Shown one piece after another: positions 1 through 8,500 of a stretch of 64,000 bases of DNA (position 1 is the first letter of the stretch; the number at the start of each line of letters is the position of its first letter). A model generated the notes under the pieces. The model was not told the DNA's origin. It did not search any database and worked only from the letters and a program-made list of their open reading frames with translations. Origin of the DNA: Loktanella sp. M215 (lineage in GTDB: Bacteria; Pseudomonadota; Alphaproteobacteria; Rhodobacterales; Rhodobacteraceae); assembly GCF_021735925.1 (NCBI RefSeq), contig NZ_WMEA01000007.1, forward strand, positions 88,179 through 152,178, given 5' to 3'. The position numbers and the translations under genes were made by a program.

Positions 1-5
1 GACCA

Positions 6-21
6 CTCGAGAATTCTCGAG
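6..21. promoter_or_regulatory. perfect 16-bp palindrome upstream of first gene
   Basis: CTCGAGAATTCTCGAG is its own reverse complement and lies 29 bases before the ATG at 51. A perfect palindrome at this spacing could be an operator for a dimeric repressor. No regulator is visible in the window and the region further upstream is cut off, so the role is inference. Confidence 0.35.
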
Positions 22-50
22 AAGCACATGTTACAAGAAGGAAAGTAGAG

Positions 51-1043
51 ATGAATACGCAGTCAGGACATGGACTTTGGGCAACCGAAAAGTCCCCCGA
101 TATCGACAACCTGAAGATCGAGGTTGCCGCGCGCGACGCGGGTCAGCCTGGCCCGGGTCAGGTCACGGTCGAGATCAAGGCAGCGGGTGTCAATCCATCT
201 GACGTCAAGGCGGCGCTCGGTTTCATGCCCCATGCGGTCTGGCCGCGTGTACCGGGGCGGGATTTTGCAGGCGTTGTTTGCGGCGGTCCGAAGAAGCTTT
301 TGGGGACTGAAGTCTGGGGTGGCGGCGGCGAGCTTGGCATCACGCAGGACGGAACGCATGCGAAATACCTAACGCTGCCGGCAGCAGCGGTGACCGCCAA
401 GCCCGCCAACCTGTCCTTCGAGGAAGCAGGCTCGATCGGCGTGCCCTTCATTACTGCCTTCGAGGGCCTTCAGCGGGCCGGTGGGGTCCAGCCATGGGAT
501 AACGTGCTGGTCTGCGGCGCGAATGGCAAGGTGGGGCAGGCGGCGATCCAGCTCGCCACGCTGGCAGGCGCCCGCGTCTTTGGCGTGGAATACAAACCGA
601 TGGACTATCACGGCCATTCAAATGGCGACATTGAGATGCTCGATAGCTCGTCTCAGGACGTGGCTGCGGTGATCCGCGAAAAAACTGGCGGTCATGGCGC
701 GGATATCGTGTTCAACACGGTCGGCAACCCATATTTCGAGATCGCGAACAACGTGATGGCGGGCAAGGGCCGCCAGATCTTCATCTCGACCTTCGAGTTC
801 ACGGTGCCGTTCAATATCTTTAATTTCTTCCGGTTGCAGCACCAGTTCATCGGCCTGAATACGCTGGAAATGGACAGCGTATACTGTGCTGCGATCTTCA
901 AGAAATTGAGCCCGCTGTTCGAAACCGGACGTCTGAAGCCTTTCCCGATCAACCCCGCGACCGTGCATGGGCTGGGTGACGCGGCCAAGGCCTATGCCGC
1001 CGTCAACAACTCATCACCGGATCGGGTCGTGTTGAAGCCGTAA
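51..1043 (+). CDS. zinc-free quinone oxidoreductase (MDR family)
   Basis: Medium-chain dehydrogenase/reductase of the quinone oxidoreductase group, expected to reduce a quinone or enone with NAD(P)H in the cytoplasm. The 330-residue protein has the GroES-like N-terminal half (GVNPSDVK near residue 46) and a Rossmann half with the nucleotide loop VLVCGANGKVG near 152. The cysteines of the structural zinc lobe seen in alcohol dehydrogenases are missing. The start has a purine-rich GAAGGAAAG at 37-45. It leads a same-strand group with an SDR and maleylacetate reductase, so a part in breakdown of a cyclic or aromatic compound is inferred; the substrate cannot be read from sequence. Confidence 0.85.
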   Translation: MNTQSGHGLWATEKSPDIDNLKIEVAARDAGQPGPGQVTVEIKAAGVNPSDVKAALGFMPHAVWPRVPGRDFAGVVCGGPKKLLGTEVWGGGGELGITQDGTHAKYLTLPAAAVTAKPANLSFEEAGSIGVPFITAFEGLQRAGGVQPWDNVLVCGANGKVGQAAIQLATLAGARVFGVEYKPMDYHGHSNGDIEMLDSSSQDVAAVIREKTGGHGADIVFNTVGNPYFEIANNVMAGKGRQIFISTFEFTVPFNIFNFFRLQHQFIGLNTLEMDSVYCAAIFKKLSPLFETGRLKPFPINPATVHGLGDAAKAYAAVNNSSPDRVVLKP

Positions 1044-1135
1044 CTGCCGCAGCAGCGCCCCGCCGGGCTTCTCGCACCAAGAGTCCGGCGGAAGCGTATG
1101 AACCAACCCTGACGATGTTATCGAACGGAAATACG

Positions 1136-1275
1136 ATGGCTGATCCTTGCATCATCTGTGTGGCAATCACGGGTCAGCTGCCAACCAAGGCGACCAATCG
1201 GCTGTGCCGATCACGATTTCCGAACAGATCGAGTCAACTCTCGAGGCATTCGAGGCCGGCGCAACGATTGCCCAT
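1136..1275 (+). pseudogene. N-terminal fragment of a 3-keto-5-aminohexanoate cleavage (BKACE) family enzyme
   Basis: From ATG 1136 one frame gives MADPCIICVAITGQLPTK. The next frame then continues with VPITISEQIESTLEAFEAG and ATIAH up to about 1275. Joined, these match the N-terminus of BKACE enzymes, which cleave beta-keto acids with acetyl-CoA. The frame changes near 1200 and homology stops after about 47 of roughly 300 residues, so this is a frameshifted, truncated relic. It lies between the quinone reductase and the SDR and supports the view that the locus once held a larger catabolic operon. Confidence 0.7.
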
Positions 1276-1709
1276 TCCGATCGGGCCGTCGGTCAAATGA
1301 GCAATGATACGGACCATCCAAGCGGTTGAACAGTCGCGGTTGAGCCCGATGAAACGGCGCCGCCTTAAAAACAATTGTTTTGGATAAAAATTAACCGCGA
1401 GACCAGATTTCGAGGGTAAATATTTGGGCACGTCTTTTTCAACTTTGCCTACGCACTACTTCTGGTCAACCAAAAATTACCGAATTGAACCTGCCTGGCG
1501 GTGTTCGACCCTGTGAACGGTGCCTTGGACCTCGTGGCGCCCCATGAAAGTCCGTATTGGATATATCTTGGCTGTGCCCTCTTCCGCGATGCTGCTAAAT
1601 TGTTTGTAAGTCGTCAATTGGCTGGCTGGAACACTGAAATCCGACCAATTCACGAAGCGGATATTGTTGCTGGTCTCTGATGAGATTGCGAATAGGGAGG
1701 ACTCTAAAA
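1276..1709. other. gap with an unassigned start-less reading frame
   Basis: No confident gene. On the plus strand 1489-1680 is open for 63 codons and ends at TGA 1678. It contains the stretches FDPVNGALDLVAPHESPYW and AGWNTEIRPIHEADIVAGL, which have protein-like composition, but there is no ATG and I do not recognise the family. It may be the C-terminal remnant of another lost catabolic gene. The Shine-Dalgarno AGGGAGG of the following SDR lies at 1694-1700. Confidence 0.35.
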
Positions 1710-2516
1710 ATGGATGTCAAAAGGTTAAGTGGCAAGAACATCTTGATCACAGGCGCAGCGCGCGGCATGGGTGCCGCAAACGCGGAGAGTTTCGCCGCGC
1801 AGGGCGGCAATGTCTGCCTCGCCGATCTTGATGGCGATGAGGCGCAGAAGGTCGCTGACAAGATCAACGCGGCGGGCAACGGTCAGGCAATTGCGGTCCG
1901 GTGCGACGTGACCAAGCGTGAGGACAACGCCGCAGCCGTCAAGGCCGTCGTGGATGAATTCGGCGAGTTGAATGTCGCACTTTTCAACGCCGGTCTCAAC
2001 AAGCCCCGCTTTTTCATGGACATCGATGAGGACAATTGGGACCTTATCATGAACGTGAACACCAAGGCGATGTGGCTTGGCATGCAGGAAGCCGCGCGGC
2101 AGATGATCGCGCAAGGCAAGCGCGACTATCCTTATAAGTTGATCAACGTGGGCTCCATCGCCTCGCGCAAGCCGCTGATCGACGTGACCGTTTATTGTAC
2201 TTCGAAATACGGCTGCCTTGCGCTGACCCATTGCGGCGCGCTCGGTCTGGCAGAGCACAACATCACCGTGAACGGCTATGCGCCGGGCGTCGTGGTGACC
2301 CCGCTCTGGGAACAGCTAGACAAGGATCTGGTCGAGATCGGTTTCAAGGAGAAGGCAGGCCAGGCATATGACGACATCGTGCGGGATGCGCTGCAGATCA
2401 AGCGCGTGTCCTACCCCAGGGATATCGTCGGCACCGCCTCGTTCCTCGCGTCGGACGACAGCGATTACATGACCGGCCAGATGATCCATATCGACGGTGG
2501 ATGGTGCATTCAGTAA
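1710..2516 (+). CDS. short-chain dehydrogenase/reductase (SDR)
   Basis: Classical SDR of 268 residues, an NAD(P)-dependent oxidoreductase of the cytoplasm acting on a hydroxyl or carbonyl group. It shows the cofactor loop TGAARGMG near residue 13, the FNAG motif near 90, the catalytic serine in VGSIAS and the YCTSK (YxxxK) active-site pair. The C-terminus MIHIDGGW is typical of the family. ATG 1710 is chosen because AGGGAGG sits 9 bases upstream; an in-frame ATG at 1680 has no such site. It is followed after 106 bases by maleylacetate reductase on the same strand. The substrate is unknown; sugar-alcohol, diol and ring-hydroxyl dehydrogenases all look like this. Confidence 0.9.
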   Translation: MDVKRLSGKNILITGAARGMGAANAESFAAQGGNVCLADLDGDEAQKVADKINAAGNGQAIAVRCDVTKREDNAAAVKAVVDEFGELNVALFNAGLNKPRFFMDIDEDNWDLIMNVNTKAMWLGMQEAARQMIAQGKRDYPYKLINVGSIASRKPLIDVTVYCTSKYGCLALTHCGALGLAEHNITVNGYAPGVVVTPLWEQLDKDLVEIGFKEKAGQAYDDIVRDALQIKRVSYPRDIVGTASFLASDDSDYMTGQMIHIDGGWCIQ

Positions 2517-2622
2517 TCGATCGTGCCCGGCGGATTTCAAGGCCGACCAAGGCGTTTCGAATGGCTTGGTCCGCTTCCGTCGCCGGGAACGGCTTCCTTC
2601 GCTCAACTGTAAGGTGGGTATC

Positions 2623-3690
2623 ATGGTCCAGCCGTTCACTTATTCCGGTCTGCCGACGCGTGTTCGTTTTGGATGGGATATGCTGGGCGAGGTCGCTGAG
2701 GAAATCCGCAGGCTGAACTGCTCCCGGGCCCTTGTCCTGTGCACGCCCCAACAGGAACAAGACGCCCGAAATCTCGCGGAGCAGCTGGGGGATCTTGCCG
2801 TCGGCCTGTTCCCCGGCGCCGCCATGCACACGCCGGTGCAAGTGACAGAGCAGGCGCTCGCGCTCATGAACCAGCTGGGCGCAGATTGCACGATTGCCTT
2901 GGGCGGGGGGTCGACGATCGGCCTTGGCAAGGCGTTGGCATGGCGGCTCGACACACCGCAGATCGTGATCCCGACATCCTATGCCGGGTCCGAGGTTACG
3001 CCGATACTTGGGCAGACCGAAGACGGCCGGAAGACCACCGTATCCGATCCAAAAATCCTGCCCGAAACCGTCATTTACGACGTCAACCTGTCTGCGACAC
3101 TGCCGGTCCCGATGACGATCACCAGCGGCATGAACGCCATGGCCCACGCGGTTGAGGGCCTTTACGCGAAAGAACGCAATCCGATCGTCTCGGCGATGGC
3201 GCTGGAGGGTATCGCGGCCTTGGCGCGTGCCTTGCCCGCAGTGGTGGAGAAACCAGATGACCAGGTGGCGCGCGGCGACGCACTTTACGGCGCGTGGCTC
3301 TGCGGCATGGTGCTGGGGCAGGTGGGCATGGCGCTGCACCACAAGCTTTGTCACACGTTGGGCGGGACGTTCAATCTGCCCCACGCCGAGACGCACTGCG
3401 TCGTGCTGCCCTATGCCATCGCCTTCAACGCCGTGGCTGTGCCGGAGCTGCTGCGCCCGGTCGGGGAAGTCTTCGGAGACAGCCATGACCCCGGCGCGGC
3501 GCTGCAGGCCTTCGCCCGCAAGCTGGGAGCGCCGACGGCATTGCGCGACTTGGGCATGCCCGAAGACGGCATAGAGAAAGCAGTCGCGATTGCGACCCAG
3601 AACCCATACTGGAACCCGCGCCCACTGGTGGAAGATGACCTCAGAGACCTGATCACCCGCGCTTGGTCTGGCGCACGGATCGGGGAATGA
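2623..3690 (+). CDS. maleylacetate reductase (iron-containing alcohol dehydrogenase superfamily)
   Basis: Predicted to reduce maleylacetate to 3-oxoadipate with NADH, the step that feeds hydroxyquinol, resorcinol or chloroaromatic breakdown into the beta-ketoadipate route. The 355-residue length, GGGSTIGLGKAL cofactor loop (about residue 90), PTSYAGSEVTPILG (about 115) and the histidine-rich LHHKLCHTLGGTFNLPHAE segment (about 240) are characteristic. ATG 2623 is preceded by AAGGTGGG at 2611-2618; an in-frame upstream ATG at 2497 lies inside the SDR gene. The neighbouring SDR, quinone reductase and BKACE relic fit an aromatic catabolic locus, but no ring-cleavage dioxygenase is present here. 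Confidence 0.88.
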   Translation: MVQPFTYSGLPTRVRFGWDMLGEVAEEIRRLNCSRALVLCTPQQEQDARNLAEQLGDLAVGLFPGAAMHTPVQVTEQALALMNQLGADCTIALGGGSTIGLGKALAWRLDTPQIVIPTSYAGSEVTPILGQTEDGRKTTVSDPKILPETVIYDVNLSATLPVPMTITSGMNAMAHAVEGLYAKERNPIVSAMALEGIAALARALPAVVEKPDDQVARGDALYGAWLCGMVLGQVGMALHHKLCHTLGGTFNLPHAETHCVVLPYAIAFNAVAVPELLRPVGEVFGDSHDPGAALQAFARKLGAPTALRDLGMPEDGIEKAVAIATQNPYWNPRPLVEDDLRDLITRAWSGARIGE

Positions 3691-3879
3691 TCGCCGGACT
3701 GTACCTCAGGGACTTGCGCAAGTTCGGCCCGCGCCCTGCGTAAGCGACCAATAGGCATAGGAATTTGTAAAAAGCCTGCAGGAACAGAACGCGGGCAGAG
3801 CAGACAATCGTGCCCGTGCACGGTGCCTATTTGGCTACGCGCCAAAACCGGTCTTGGGCGGGACGGCAAGTTGACCGAT

Positions 3880-4213
3880 ATGACTGATCGGGATGCTTTA
3901 GCTTACCATGTGGCGAAGCCGCGCGGCCAGCGTCAGGTTATGCCCAGCAAGCCGATGGCAACCCGGTACGACCTGTCCCTTGCATATAGCCCGGCATCGC
4001 CGCGCCATGTCCGGAGATAGCCGAAGACCCTTTCAAGGCCAGCGACTAGACCATGGGCGGCAATGTCGCCGTGATACGAACGGCATCGCCGTTTCGGGGC
4101 TTGGGAATATCGGACCGTTGGCCTCCACACCAGCGGTGGAAGGCAAGGCAGCGCTGTTCAAGACGTTTTTCCGCATCGCCGTGTTCGACATCCAAGTCGA
4201 TGCCCCTGATGGT
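3880..4213 (+). pseudogene. degraded N-terminal fragment of NADP-malic enzyme (MaeB type)
   Basis: ATG 3880 begins MTDRDALAYH and continues VMPSKPMATRYDLSLAYSP, the hallmark start of bacterial malic enzymes. After several frame changes the conserved NGIAVSGLGNIGPLAS and VEGKAALFK follow around 4080-4170, then VFDIQVDAPD to about 4213. The catalytic and nucleotide-binding parts (some 600 further residues) are missing. Multiple frameshifts and the truncation make this a dead relic. The intact gene would be expected elsewhere in the genome. The 190 bases before it (3691-3879) hold nothing I recognise. Confidence 0.8.
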
Positions 4214-4333
4214 CGTAGTCCATCGCGTTCTTGGCCATGCAGCAATAGCATACCGTCTATGATTAGGGATTTGGCGTTTGGCCCATATCTTTGCGTCAAG
4301 CAGAGACGCACAGTCAATACGAAAGACCCGACC

Positions 4334-4504
4334 ATGAATACGCAGCCACAATGCAAGACACCCATCCCGGCCGACGTCCAAAAGATCATCCATCGGGCGC
4401 ACAGGATGCGCAGCGAATATCTTAACAAGTCGATCAAGGCTGGATTGTCCCACCTTCAAGGGGTTTTTGGTCACAAGAACCCTGTAGCCAAGGCAACCGC
4501 CTGA
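4334..4504 (+). CDS. small basic protein, unknown function
   Basis: A 56-residue reading frame begins at ATG 4334 (MNTQPQCKTPIPADVQK) and has an amphipathic basic middle, HRAHRMRSEYLNKSIKAGL. This resembles the short helical proteins that accompany DUF1127 genes in Rhodobacterales, but I cannot assign a family. A DUF1127 gene follows 200 bases downstream on the same strand. The composition and position favour a real small gene; no experimental role can be given. Confidence 0.45.
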   Translation: MNTQPQCKTPIPADVQKIIHRAHRMRSEYLNKSIKAGLSHLQGVFGHKNPVAKATA

Positions 4505-4703
4505 CCTTTGGCGTCCACTCCTGCAGATGCAATGATCGCGGCTTGTCCGGGCCCGATCACTCTCAAGCTTGGTCCACCTCTCCGGCTTGCTCGACGCTGA
4601 GGGTACAGTGACGGTCAACGTCCATATCCTGAATGAGCCAAGTGCCGTCATAGGCAATATGCGGTGGGTCAAATTCCACCATTTGAAACGAAAGACCGAA
4701 GAC

Positions 4704-4934
4704 ATGAAATTTCAGAACATTCTCACCGCCCATCCCTTCGAGGGATTCCACAATACGATCCAGCAGTTTAGGGCCGACCACGCAGAGCGGCGCAGGGCAA
4801 GAGCCGTCTACGACCGGACATGGCGCGAGCTTTCGGCAATGTCCGGTCGGGACCGAGCGGAGATCGGCATCCACAGTTCCGACATTCCCCGGATTGCCTC
4901 TGAAGCCGCCGTAATGAGCCGCAAGACATCGTAG
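4704..4934 (+). CDS. DUF1127 domain protein
   Basis: A 76-residue protein starting MKFQNILTAHPFEG. Its C-terminal half reads YDRTWRELSAMSGRDRAEIG and then IHSSDIPRIASEA, the conserved DUF1127 helix-turn pattern (R-ELS-LSDREL-DIG--RSDI). Members are small arginine-rich cytosolic proteins; some of them have been linked to RNA turnover or phosphate metabolism in alphaproteobacteria. ATG 4704 is preceded by a purine-rich GAAAGACCGAAGA. The frame on the opposite strand is a shadow. Confidence 0.75.
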   Translation: MKFQNILTAHPFEGFHNTIQQFRADHAERRRARAVYDRTWRELSAMSGRDRAEIGIHSSDIPRIASEAAVMSRKTS

Positions 4935-5271
4935 CTTTTCGAAGGTTGCGGCGGCTGCCAATCTGCACCGCAGATACCCGATACCCGTCCTATGGCATGC
5001 TTTGAGGATCGACCCTTTGGCACATGAGATGCCTGGATGAATGTCTTCAATGTCGAATCAGACCACCGCACCACCGAAAGGGCTCTGTTCGCGGCCTACG
5101 ATGGCGAAGAGCATGACAATGCTTTCATAAGCGGCCTGATGATGCGTTTCCGCAGGTCCACGAACCTCACCAGTTTGCGACGTCGTGAGCGCCGGTTCAC
5201 AGCCGTCCGCTGCGCAGACATACCACTTTGAACGGTCCGCACGGGAAGCAAGACATTGACGCTCGGCAACG
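4935..5271. other. intergenic, no recognised gene
   Basis: Only short, composition-driven frames occur here, for example 5037-5231 on the plus strand, without a family match or clear ribosome site. The region precedes a strong hairpin at 5272 and the response regulator. Confidence 0.4.
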
Positions 5272-5295
5272 GCATCCTAACTTAGGTTAGGATGC
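5272..5295. promoter_or_regulatory. perfect hairpin overlapping a possible start codon
   Basis: GCATCCTAAC (5272-5281), a TTAG loop and GTTAGGATGC (5286-5295) form a perfect 10-bp stem. The right arm contains the ATG at 5292, one of two possible starts of the response regulator. In mRNA it would hide that start; as DNA it could be an operator. There is no T-run, so a simple terminator is unlikely. Confidence 0.5.
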
Positions 5296-5318
5296 AATTA
5301 CGGAAGTCGACCCAGATT

Positions 5319-5696
5319 ATGGACAGCAACACGCGGCCGGCCGTCCTGATCGTGGAGGACGAGCCCCTCATCCGCATGGATGCTGTCGACATGATCACAG
5401 AGGCAGGCTTTCGGACCTATGAGGCGGCATCGGCTGATGAGGCCATCGCGCTCATGGACAAGCATCTCGACATCGGCATCCTGTTTACGGACATCGATAT
5501 GCCGGGCACGATGGATGGAGTGAAACTGGCGGCCTATGTGCGCGACAGGTGGCCTCCGGTCGTGATCATCATCGCTTCTGGTGCGGTAGGATTGGACAGG
5601 GCGACGTTTCCGGACGGAGCATCGTTCTTTCCAAAACCTTACACGGCCCGTCAGATCACAGCCAGCTTGCACGAAATCTCTCGGCAGTTTGGGTAA
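5319..5696 (+). CDS. single-domain response regulator (receiver only)
   Basis: Receiver domain without an output domain, expected to accept a phosphoryl group and act on a partner protein. It shows the acidic pocket VLIVEDEPLIRMD, the phospho-accepting aspartate in LFTDIDMPG and the conserved lysine in FFPKPY. ATG 5319 gives 125 residues; the in-frame ATG 5292 gives 134 but lies inside the stem of a hairpin, so 5319 is preferred (GGAAG at 5302). A HisKA_2 kinase lies convergently just downstream, the natural candidate partner. Pathway output is unknown. Confidence 0.85.
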   Translation: MDSNTRPAVLIVEDEPLIRMDAVDMITEAGFRTYEAASADEAIALMDKHLDIGILFTDIDMPGTMDGVKLAAYVRDRWPPVVIIIASGAVGLDRATFPDGASFFPKPYTARQITASLHEISRQFG

Positions 5697-5726
5697 GGCC
5701 ACGCGTCTGACCAGCGGCAGGTCGAC

Positions 5727-6770
5727 TCAAATCCTGGAAAGTTCGCCGTTCGGGATCGCCAGGCTGTGCCGGGTACCGTGCTGGTCGCTGGTTTGGGTCA
5801 AGACGCCACCCAACTGCTGGACAAAGGCTTCTACCAGCTTCTGACCCAGCCCCGAGTCCACACGCGCAGTCTTGTCGATGCCGGACCCATCATCCCAGAA
5901 CGTGATTTCGATGCCATCAGGGGTCTTGGCAAGACCCAACCCGAGTTTGCCGGTGTCGCGTCCATTGTAGGCGTACTTCAGGCTGTTCGTGACCAGTTCG
6001 TTGGTGATCAAACCCAGAGGCACCGCTGTCCGTGTCGAAAGCTGAATGTCGCTGACCGACAGGTCGAGCGAAATTGCTCCCGGCGATGCTTCCATGGCTG
6101 CGACGGCATCGCGCATGATCGCATTCAGATAGTCATCCGCCTCCACGCAATCGACGGCCCCTGTCCGGGACAGGACACGATAAAGAGTTCCGATGGCCTC
6201 GATGCGGGTTCGCAGTCGTGTGAACGCCGCCCGGCACGCCACGTCGGTCTGTGCACGGCCTTCCATTGAAATCACAGAACCGATCATCGACATCGAATTC
6301 ATCACGCGGTGGTTCAGCTCTTCGAGGAGTCGGGTGGATTGTGCCAGAGCCTTGTCACGCTCGGTTTCCAAAAGGCGCCGCGCGGTTACGTCTTCGATCG
6401 CCAGCAGGATTCGCCTCGCGTTATCACCTGCCCGGACCGTCTTGCGCACATTCAGACGCATCACCTTGCGTCCAATGAGTTCGAAGTGATGGTCGACTTC
6501 GAGATTTTCGAGTGTCACGTCCTGTGTAACGACGGCTCTTATCGGCTCCAGCAGGGCAGGGATGTTCCATCGGCCGTCACCCATATCGGCAAGAGATCGC
6601 CCCACCGTCCCCATTCGGTCGACCTGAAACATCGTCAGAAATTTGTCGCTGGCATATGCGATTGTCAGGTCTTCAGTCAGAACGAGAAGCCCCTCGCGGA
6701 AGGTTGCAACAATGTCGGACAGGTCCATCGCCGTCAGGGCTACCGATGAAATGTCGTCCATTGCTTTCAT
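5727..6770 (-). CDS. PAS sensor histidine kinase, HisKA_2 type
   Basis: A 347-residue soluble kinase. An N-terminal PAS domain (about residues 12-130) is followed by the phospho-acceptor segment EELNHRVMNSMSMIG (about 150). The ATPase has the N-box ITNELVTNSLKYAY and G-box WDDGSGI, ending in GGVLTQTSDQHGT. This HisKA_2/HWE-like class is frequent in alphaproteobacteria for light, redox and stress signalling. No membrane segment is seen. It ends 30 bases from the convergent receiver gene, suggesting a two-component pair. The PAS ligand is unknown. Confidence 0.85.
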   Translation of the reverse strand: MKAMDDISSVALTAMDLSDIVATFREGLLVLTEDLTIAYASDKFLTMFQVDRMGTVGRSLADMGDGRWNIPALLEPIRAVVTQDVTLENLEVDHHFELIGRKVMRLNVRKTVRAGDNARRILLAIEDVTARRLLETERDKALAQSTRLLEELNHRVMNSMSMIGSVISMEGRAQTDVACRAAFTRLRTRIEAIGTLYRVLSRTGAVDCVEADDYLNAIMRDAVAAMEASPGAISLDLSVSDIQLSTRTAVPLGLITNELVTNSLKYAYNGRDTGKLGLGLAKTPDGIEITFWDDGSGIDKTARVDSGLGQKLVEAFVQQLGGVLTQTSDQHGTRHSLAIPNGELSRI

Positions 6771-7053
6771 CTTTCGCGCAAAGGGTCCTTAAACCCAAAT
6801 TGGTGAGAACAATGCCGTCTTCGAGGACAACCTCGGTTCTGGCCGCGAATACTTAGTCTTTGGAAATGATCACGATGACGGATTCGCCAACGTTCTGGGT
6901 CACCTTGATATCGCTGGCCCTCTGGTTCCCGTCGTGGATACTGATGGGGCAATTCGGGCGGCAGGACTGTCGATGCCGTACTCTTTCTAAGCCAGCACAG
7001 GGCGCGTTGAACGAAACCCCTAAGATTGAAAATCCAGTCGAGCCCGCGTCACA
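6771..7053. other. intergenic with an open start-less frame
   Basis: The upstream region of the kinase gene. On the plus strand 6793-6990 is open (66 codons, ending MPYSF before TAA 6988) with protein-like composition (GNDHDDGFANVLGHLDIAG), but it has no start and I cannot assign it. It may be a fragment. Otherwise nothing is recognised. Confidence 0.3.
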
Positions 7054-7308
7054 TCACGGTCTGCGCACAGCGTTACCGCCGGCAATGATGCCCTTGATCA
7101 TCAGAGCGACCTGCTCGTGCATTTCCTTGGCGTTGTCCAATCCGGCAGCATTGTCATGGGCATTTGCGGCGTCTTGCAGAATGCCCACAAATTCCTTTTC
7201 CGGAAGAATATTGTGATCATTCAACGCCAGCATGAGGGCTTCGCAAATTGAAAGCGCCGCGATGCCGGAGTATCTCTCCTGATCAAGGACCTTGGGCTCG
7301 TCTTTCAT
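7054..7308 (-). CDS. conserved small hypothetical protein
   Basis: An acidic alpha-helical protein of 84 residues if started at the ATG at 7308 (MKDEPKVLDQERYSGIAAL), or 100 residues from 7356. The middle GIAALSICEALMLALNDH and ILPEKEFVGILQDAANAH look like the short regulatory-region proteins often found beside sensor kinases in Rhodobacterales. I know no function. It faces the Crp/Fnr gene divergently, with about 150 bases between them, so the two may share a control region. Confidence 0.55.
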   Translation of the reverse strand: MKDEPKVLDQERYSGIAALSICEALMLALNDHNILPEKEFVGILQDAANAHDNAAGLDNAKEMHEQVALMIKGIIAGGNAVRRP

Positions 7309-7463
7309 CTGGGGATCGTCCTTCAGTGCATGAGGTCTTCGGGATACAGGAAGCATCCTGAACGACTTCCATACTCTGGCATGAACGAATGTCCGCCCGA
7401 CTGATCGATGTTAGGGCGGAAGGCCATTTTTCGGCCTAGTAATAGTAACGGCCGGAGACATGC

Positions 7464-8037
7464 ATGCACGCCATCGAGACCAGTCCTCTCACGAAAAAGC
7501 TGGCAGCATTCGTTGCCTTGTCTGATGGTGACCTTGCCGTTCTCGCGCGACTGCACAAGAGGCGTCGATCCTTCCTCGCCGGGCGCGATCTGGTTCACGA
7601 AGGGCAGACCAAGCAGTCCGCCTATGTTCTGGCCGCGGGCTGGGTGTGTTCCTACAAGCTGCAACCTCACGGCAAACGCCAGATCATCGATTTTCAGATA
7701 CCGGGTGATTTCCTGGGGCTGCGCAGCATCCTGCTGCGCACATCCGACCACAGCTTCGAGCCGATTGTCGACATCCAAGCCATCGAAGTGCCCAAAGGCG
7801 ATCTGCTCGACGCCTTCTCCGAGACCCCAAGACTGGCCACGGCCATACTGTGGGCCGCCTCGCGTGACGAAGCGATGGTCGTCGAACATCTGGTTCGGCT
7901 TGGCAGCCGTGACGCTGACAAGCGTCTCGCTCATTTCCTGTTGGAGCTCTTTTCGCGACTAACGCTTGTCGGCATGGCGGACAGTTCGGGGTACGCCTGT
8001 CCGCTGTCGCAATATCACCTTGCAGATGCGTTGGGGC
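7464..8037 (+). pseudogene. Crp/Fnr-family regulator, 5' part (interrupted by IS66)
   Basis: Start codon ATG 7464. Residues 1-140 form the cyclic-nucleotide-binding-like sensor fold (GWVCSYKLQPHGKRQIIDFQ, IPGDFLGLRS) and the C-terminal winged helix begins at CPLSQYHLADALG. At 8038 the gene is cut by an IS66 element inside the recognition-helix region. The frame then runs through IS DNA to a stop at 8222, giving a 252-residue hybrid without DNA-binding specificity. The missing 3' end is found at 11187-11355. Removing the IS and one target copy restores a 244-residue frame, so disruption looks recent. The sensor lacks the FNR cysteine cluster; the effector is unknown. Confidence 0.85.
8030..8037. 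repeat. IS66 target site duplication, left copy
   Basis: GTTGGGGC directly precedes the IS66 end at 8038 and is repeated exactly at 11187-11194. Eight bases is the usual duplication length of this family. Confidence 0.9.
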
Positions 8038-8098
8038 GTAAACATTCGCCGGGGGCCGTCTGGCTGCTTGTGGGTGTGATTGTTTATCGAGTGTTCTT

Positions 8099-8500
8099 AT
8101 GGACGCACACGAGAACACCCCCCGCATTCAAGTTTTATCAGTCTCTGATACTGGGCGGCGTCGCCGCTGGACAGATGACGAGAAGGTCCGGATCGTTGAG
8201 GAAAGCCTTGTCAATGGCGTGACCTTGGCCGAGGTCGCGCGGCGCCATGACGTTTCGCGGTCCCAGCTTTACGATTGGCGCTATCGTTGTCGGCATGGTT
8301 TGCTGAGTTCTGGCCCGAAGTTTTTGCGTGTTTTTAACATCGACGAAGCTCCAGGTGGGCCTGATCCTGATAATATGCCGGCTCCGCCGGCACCTGTGAT
8401 GACTGTCGATTTTGGCGCGCGCTGTCGTGTGTCGATCCCGTCCGACTTTGACATGGAGGCTGCAGCGCGTTTGCTCAACAGTCTGTCGGTGGGGCGATGA
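8099..8500 (+). CDS. tnpA: IS66 accessory protein TnpA
   Basis: A 133-residue protein with an N-terminal helix-turn-helix, RRRRWTDDEKVRIVEESLVN followed by GVTLAEVARRHDVSRSQLYD. The C-terminal PSDFDMEAAARLLNSL is typical of IS66 TnpA. It is required with TnpB for transposition in studied IS66 members, probably as a DNA-binding helper. The stop overlaps the tnpB start (ATGA at 8497), which indicates translational coupling. Confidence 0.92.
   Translation: MDAHENTPRIQVLSVSDTGRRRRWTDDEKVRIVEESLVNGVTLAEVARRHDVSRSQLYDWRYRCRHGLLSSGPKFLRVFNIDEAPGGPDPDNMPAPPAPVMTVDFGARCRVSIPSDFDMEAAARLLNSLSVGR

Noticed and set aside
4046..4705. Minus-strand frames over the 4-kb region
   Set aside because: The plus strand gives malic enzyme and DUF1127 matches; the minus frames have no motif.
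6860..7216. Plus-strand frame with a hydrophobic stretch (LISLALWFPSWILMGQFG)
   Set aside because: It runs across the end of the minus-strand small gene, has no ribosome site and no family; possible but not supported.
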